The notes below the pieces were generated by a model, which saw only the letters and a program-made list of their open reading frames with translations, was not told where the DNA came from and ran no database searches. Position numbers and translations under genes: made by a program. This document shows positions 16,601-19,722 of a stretch of DNA of 19,722 nt, one piece after another. The stretch comes from Bacteroidota bacterium (lineage in GTDB: Bacteria > Bacteroidota > Bacteroidia > Bacteroidales > UBA10428). Each line of letters begins with the position of its first letter. Positions within the stretch are counted from its first letter, which is position 1. The DNA is taken from contig JAJUGM010000012.1 of assembly GCA_029268165.1 (NCBI GenBank), positions 1-19,722 on the forward strand, in the 5' to 3' direction.

Positions 16601-16743
16601 GAGGTCTTATATTCTCAACATTTCTTACTCTTTATATAGTACCGGCTATGTACACATATCTGTCAGAACGGTCGAAAATAGCTTCTAATGTTGAACTGCT
16701 TGCTGAAAATAAGGAAAATGATGATAAAAAAGAAGATTTATAA
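13645..16743 (+). CDS. RND-family multidrug efflux permease (AcrB/HAE-1 type)
   Basis: The proton-driven inner-membrane pump works as a trimer and captures substrates from the periplasm. Its 1032 residues are standard for the family. The N-terminus SIRRPVLTIVMNIVIVIFG forms helix TM1, and LGVREFPNVDRPIVNV is a typical family opening. The proton-relay residues are present: Asp400-Asp401 in LVVDDAIIVLENI (TM4) and Lys918 in GLVAKNGILMVEF (TM10). Two large periplasmic loops, between TM1-TM2 and TM7-TM8, are of normal length, as expected from the internal duplication. The gene is tightly spaced after the adaptor and its 3' end overlaps the outer-membrane channel gene by 26 bp, so the three are one operon. 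Drug, bile or metabolite export is possible; the actual substrate is unknown. Confidence 0.97.
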   Translation: MSISSLSIRRPVLTIVMNIVIVIFGAIGMTYLGVREFPNVDRPIVNVFTSYAGASADIIETQITEPLEQAVNGIAGIRSIMSVSRDGASRITIEFDLNIDLETAANDVRDKVAGARGLLPSDAEPPVIQKADADAEPIIMINVLSNRRSLLELSDIAENVFIERLQTIPGVSAVTVWGSKRPAMRLWMNPAKLAGYQLTPADVRDALARENIELPSGRIEGNTTELTVRTLGRLVTPADFNNLIIKQEGEKIIRFSDIGYAELGPENLRTAMLFDGIPTVGTAVVPQPGSNHIEITDEVYKRLEQIKKDLPDDIITSVGFDNTTYIRKSVKEVRETIFMAFFLVVLIIFIFLREWRSTLIPVLAIPVSLIGAFFILYILNYTINVLTLLGVVLSIGLVVDDAIIVLENIYVKIERGMSPVDAGLKGSSEIFFAIIATTITLVAVFTPIVFLQGATGRLFREFSFVISGAVIISSFVALTLTPMLSTKILKAHHSENWLYNKTEPFFNRLISFYEQSLKNFVKKRWIAIIIVAVMVVLIVFLWRTLPAEMAPVEDRSNLRVNATAPEGATFEYMQRYMDELYNLVKEEIPESEGIMSIVSPGGTGITNTGFLRIILKDKSNRERSQQEIAEALSKSVKNLTGARSYVVQQQTFGSRRSGLPVQYVIQAQDIDKLKAVLPRFLAEASESKIFQVVDVDLKFTKPEIRVEINREKAILLGVSTYNIGQTLQLALSGTRFGYFVMNGRQYQVIGQFDRPDRNAPVDLKSIYVRNNKGQMIQLDNLVALKEESSPPQLYHYNRFLSATISAGLAKGYTIGQGIREMDRIAGRVLDETYSTALAGDSKDFAESSSSLAFAFILALVLIYLVLAAQFESFRDPLIIMFTVPLALCGALIFLWYFNQTMNIFSQIGIIMLIGLVAKNGILMVEFANQRKAMGMKKHDAIVFAAAARFRPILMTSLSTILGTLPIALALGAGSESRISMGIAVVGGLIFSTFLTLYIVPAMYTYLSERSKIASNVELLAENKENDDKKEDL

Positions 16744-18052
16744 TTATTTGACGGCATTCATCCTATTGCAGAATTTAATGATTACACGCAACGCTACCTG
16801 CCAGGATTCACTCAGCTTCAGCAGCTGCATAGCGATAGGGCTTGAGCAGAACTACAATATGAAAATAGTGAGAAACCAGGAAAAAATAGCCCATAATAAT
16901 TATACGTTTGGCCTGATGAATATGTTACCTGATCTCAACGGCAGAAGCACCATGAATTATGCAATAATTGATTCACGCCAGATAAGGTTTTCCGGAGAAG
17001 AACAGAAACGCAACAATGCCAGGTCAAATTCGCTTAATGCAAGCATCGCTCTGGAATGGACAATTTTTGACGGTTTTGGTATGTTCGTGGAATATAAAAA
17101 GCTGAACGAAATTCTTGAAATGGGCAAGTTAACCACACGCCTGGCTGTTGAAGATCTGATTAGTACAATAGGAACGGCTTACTATAATTACCTGAGACAG
17201 CAAAAACGCCTTAAAACCTTGAATTATGTGATGGAGCTTTCAAAAGAACGTCTGCGTATTACTGAAGAGAAATACCGCATCGGGTATGTTTCAAAACTCG
17301 ATTTTCAGCAGGCACTGGTTGAATATCACACCGATTCATCGTTGTATCTGCAGCAAATTCAGTCACTCAAGAATTCGCGTATTCAGCTCAACCGCATGCT
17401 GGCCTTAAGTCCCGATACCATGCTGACGGTGAAAGACTCTATTGTGGTTGATTACAGCATACTTTTTGAAGATCTTATCAATCAAACACTTAATAATAAT
17501 TCAAGTTTACTGGTAGCAAAACAAAAGCAATCACTCTCAGCCCTTGACATGAAACTGATTAATGCGCGCATGTATCCTGTAATTAGCCTGAACGGCGGAT
17601 ACACGTTCACACGTAGTGAAGCACAGGCAGGAATCTTACTGGAAAATAACCAGAAAGGCTGGAATTACGGTGCAACATTAACCTTGCCTATATTTAATGG
17701 CTTTGATATACACAGGCAAAGAAAAAATGCAAGAATTGAGATTGAAAATGCAAGACTGAATTATGAAAATCTTGAACAGGATGTAATGGCAACATTAAAT
17801 GAAGTTTATATCATTTATCAGCATTCGTTGAAGCTGCTGGAACTTGAAAAACAGAACCTCAGCATAGCACATGACAATTTTGACATAGCTATGGAGCGGT
17901 TCAGAATAGGAAATCTTTCAGGTATTGAAATGCGTGAGATAGAGCGAATGTACCTTGATGCCGAAGACCGTCTGCTTACTGCCCAGTATCAGGCTAAACT
18001 TGCGGAAATTTCACTGAAACAAATCAGCGGAAGAATACAGGAATATTTGTAA
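16718..18052 (+). CDS. TolC-family outer-membrane efflux channel
   Basis: This is the outer-membrane exit duct of the tripartite pump. The preferred start is ATG 16718 (444 residues), preceded by AAGGAAA-like sequence and followed by a signal peptide with basic MMIKKK, a hydrophobic core and probable cleavage near residues 26-29. A start at 16688 would add ten residues before the signal and is unlikely. The mature part shows the two related halves of long helices typical of the family, with ALEWTIFDGF and LTLPIFNGFDIHRQRKNA as the paired beta-strand/turn motifs, and coiled-coil helices such as LRITEEKYRIGYVSKLDFQQ. It overlaps the pump gene by 26 bp, suggesting translational coupling. The formimidoyltransferase gene begins 25 bp after its stop. 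Confidence 0.94.
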   Translation: MMIKKKIYNYLTAFILLQNLMITRNATCQDSLSFSSCIAIGLEQNYNMKIVRNQEKIAHNNYTFGLMNMLPDLNGRSTMNYAIIDSRQIRFSGEEQKRNNARSNSLNASIALEWTIFDGFGMFVEYKKLNEILEMGKLTTRLAVEDLISTIGTAYYNYLRQQKRLKTLNYVMELSKERLRITEEKYRIGYVSKLDFQQALVEYHTDSSLYLQQIQSLKNSRIQLNRMLALSPDTMLTVKDSIVVDYSILFEDLINQTLNNNSSLLVAKQKQSLSALDMKLINARMYPVISLNGGYTFTRSEAQAGILLENNQKGWNYGATLTLPIFNGFDIHRQRKNARIEIENARLNYENLEQDVMATLNEVYIIYQHSLKLLELEKQNLSIAHDNFDIAMERFRIGNLSGIEMREIERMYLDAEDRLLTAQYQAKLAEISLKQISGRIQEYL

Positions 18053-18077
18053 ATATGCAGTATAATACCATATTAAA

Positions 18078-19722
18078 ATGAAACAACTTATTGAATGTGT
18101 GCCCAATTTCAGTGAAGGGCGCAACATGCAAGTTATCCGCCAGATCACTGCTGAAATTGAATCAGTAGAAGGAGTAAAGCTTCTGGATGTAGATCTGGGG
18201 AAAAGTACGAATCGTACTGTTGTTACATTTGTCGGCACTCCTGTTGAAGTTTGCGAAGCCGCGTTCAGAGCAACAAAAAAGGCTGCCGAACTGATTGATA
18301 TGCGAAGCCACCAGGGAACGCATCCCCGTTTCGGAGCCACTGATGTTTGTCCGCTTGTGCCTGTAGCAGGCATTACCATGGAGGAAGTTGCTGATTATGC
18401 ACGTAAACTGGCACAACGCATTGGTGAAGAGTTGCATATCCCGGTGTATTGTTACGAGTTTGCAGCCTTTGACAAAAGTCGCAGTAACCTGGCTGATTGC
18501 CGGAAAGGCGAATATGAAGGACTGGCCAGGAAAATGGCTTCACCCGGATGGAAACCCGATTTCGGGCCTGCTCAATGGGATGAATCTGTTGCACATACCG
18601 GAGCTACTGCTGTGGGTGCCCGTAATTTTTTAATTGCTTATAATATCAACCTGAATACTACATCGGTTAGGCGTGCCAATGCCGTAGCATTTGATATCAG
18701 GGAAAAAGGAAGGGTAAAGCGCGAAGGCGATCCGATAAATGGCAGAATTATAAAAGACGAAAATGGCGAACCCTTATACGAACCCGGTCTGTTGAAAGCA
18801 GTGAAAGCCATAGGCTGGTACATAGAAGAATATGGAATTGCGCAGGTATCGGTTAATATTACTGACATTACTGTTACACCCCTGCATATTGTGTTCGATA
18901 CTGCATGTGAACAGGCCCGGAAAAGAGGGCTGCGTGTTACCGGTTCGGAACTGATAGGGGTTATACCTTTAAATGCCATGCTTGAAGCAGGTAAATATTT
19001 TTTACACAAACAAAACCGTTCAACAGGTATTCCAGAAAAAGAAATCATTAAAATTGCAGTAAAGTCTCTTGGACTTGACGACCTGGCCCCTTTTCACCCC
19101 GAAAAGAAGATAATTGAATATATCCTTCGGGATGAAAATAAAAAAAGCTTGCCTGACTTAACTATTGCCGCATTTGCTGATGAAACCGCATCAGAGTCGC
19201 CTGCGCCGGGCGGAGGTTCTGTGTCGGCTTATATTGGTGCACTCGGAGCCTCACTGGCATCTATGGTTGCTAATATATCAGCACATAAAGCAGGATGGGA
19301 TAACCGATGGAAGGAGTTTTCAGACTGGGCTGAAAAAGGAATGGCCATTCAACGTGAGTTGATTTCACTTGTTGATGAAGACACGCAGGCTTTTAACAAA
19401 CTGATGGAAGCTTTTGGAATGCCCAGGGAAACCGAAACAGACCAGCTGAAAAGGAAAGCGGCCATCCAGGAAGCAACACTTCATGCCACAGAAATACCGT
19501 TCAGGGTTATGAAAAAAGCTTATGAAGCATTTGATTTAATTAAATCCATGGCCGAACAGGGAAATCCTAATTCAGTTACTGATGCCGGCGTTGGTGCTTT
19601 ATGTGCCTGTGCTGCAATCAGAGGAGCCTTGCTGAATGTAAAAATAGATGCCAGAAGTCTTGATAACCAGGATACTGCCAACAATATCCTTAAAGAAGCA
19701 GAAATAATTGAAAAACAAGCCC
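18078..19722 (+). CDS. ftcD: Glutamate formimidoyltransferase / formimidotetrahydrofolate cyclodeaminase, 3' end outside window
   Basis: This cytosolic bifunctional enzyme of histidine degradation moves the formimino group of formiminoglutamate to tetrahydrofolate and then deaminates it to methenyl-tetrahydrofolate. The frame is open from ATG 18078 to the window edge, 548 codons, so only a short C-terminal piece is missing. The transferase part is about residues 1-340, with IECVPNFSEGR at 5-15 and His82 in HQGTHPRFGATDVCP, the position of the catalytic histidine in the mammalian enzyme. The cyclodeaminase part starts near residue 360, with ADETASESPAPGGGSVSAY. No stops or shifts were found while reading the frame. 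It is 25 bp after the TolC-like gene and may be read through from that operon. Other hut genes, if linked, would lie to the right. Confidence 0.95.
   Translation, partial: MKQLIECVPNFSEGRNMQVIRQITAEIESVEGVKLLDVDLGKSTNRTVVTFVGTPVEVCEAAFRATKKAAELIDMRSHQGTHPRFGATDVCPLVPVAGITMEEVADYARKLAQRIGEELHIPVYCYEFAAFDKSRSNLADCRKGEYEGLARKMASPGWKPDFGPAQWDESVAHTGATAVGARNFLIAYNINLNTTSVRRANAVAFDIREKGRVKREGDPINGRIIKDENGEPLYEPGLLKAVKAIGWYIEEYGIAQVSVNITDITVTPLHIVFDTACEQARKRGLRVTGSELIGVIPLNAMLEAGKYFLHKQNRSTGIPEKEIIKIAVKSLGLDDLAPFHPEKKIIEYILRDENKKSLPDLTIAAFADETASESPAPGGGSVSAYIGALGASLASMVANISAHKAGWDNRWKEFSDWAEKGMAIQRELISLVDEDTQAFNKLMEAFGMPRETETDQLKRKAAIQEATLHATEIPFRVMKKAYEAFDLIKSMAEQGNPNSVTDAGVGALCACAAIRGALLNVKIDARSLDNQDTANNILKEAEIIEKQA

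Overview
The window looks like a chromosomal segment of a member of the Bacteroidota. The reasons are moderately AT-rich DNA, weak Shine-Dalgarno sequences, -7 boxes of the TAnnTTTG type upstream of pepD and valS, a Bacteroidetes-style ECF sigma factor, and gene content common in that phylum. Genus cannot be read from the sequence. No rRNA, tRNA, CRISPR array or insertion sequence was seen.

Left part (1-6300, + strand): an aminoacyl-histidine dipeptidase (pepD), a 723-bp gene-free stretch, valyl-tRNA synthetase (valS), and a lipoprotein-type L,D-transpeptidase. After these comes a broken gene (5700-6278) for a secreted beta-barrel-like protein, with in-frame stops at codon 3 and at mid-length. 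The gene-free stretch holds a cluster of strong hairpins. Two of them are diverged copies of one motif and differ by a compensatory base-pair change, so this may be an unannotated structured RNA or a structured repeat.

Central part (6322-12413, - strand): a tightly spaced set reading ECF sigma factor, SGNH-hydrolase/TPR membrane protein, NodU/TobZ-family O-carbamoyltransferase, a 49-residue membrane protein (DUF5989/SxtK-like) and an SxtJ-like membrane protein. Pyridoxamine-phosphate oxidase (pdxH) lies downstream. The four non-sigma genes match the sxtI-sxtJ-sxtK-sxtL group of cyanobacterial saxitoxin clusters in kind, although no other saxitoxin genes are present. The inference is a portable carbamoylation module acting at the membrane on an unknown substrate, here headed by a sigma factor that has no anti-sigma gene beside it. 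This is the best candidate for an undescribed system in the window.

Right part (12551-19722, + strand, divergent from the sigma factor): a complete tripartite RND efflux operon (periplasmic adaptor, inner-membrane pump, TolC-like outer-membrane channel). It is followed 25 bp later by a bifunctional glutamate formimidoyltransferase/formimidotetrahydrofolate cyclodeaminase of histidine breakdown, which runs off the window. The divergent intergenic region contains a perfect 17-bp palindrome that could be an operator.
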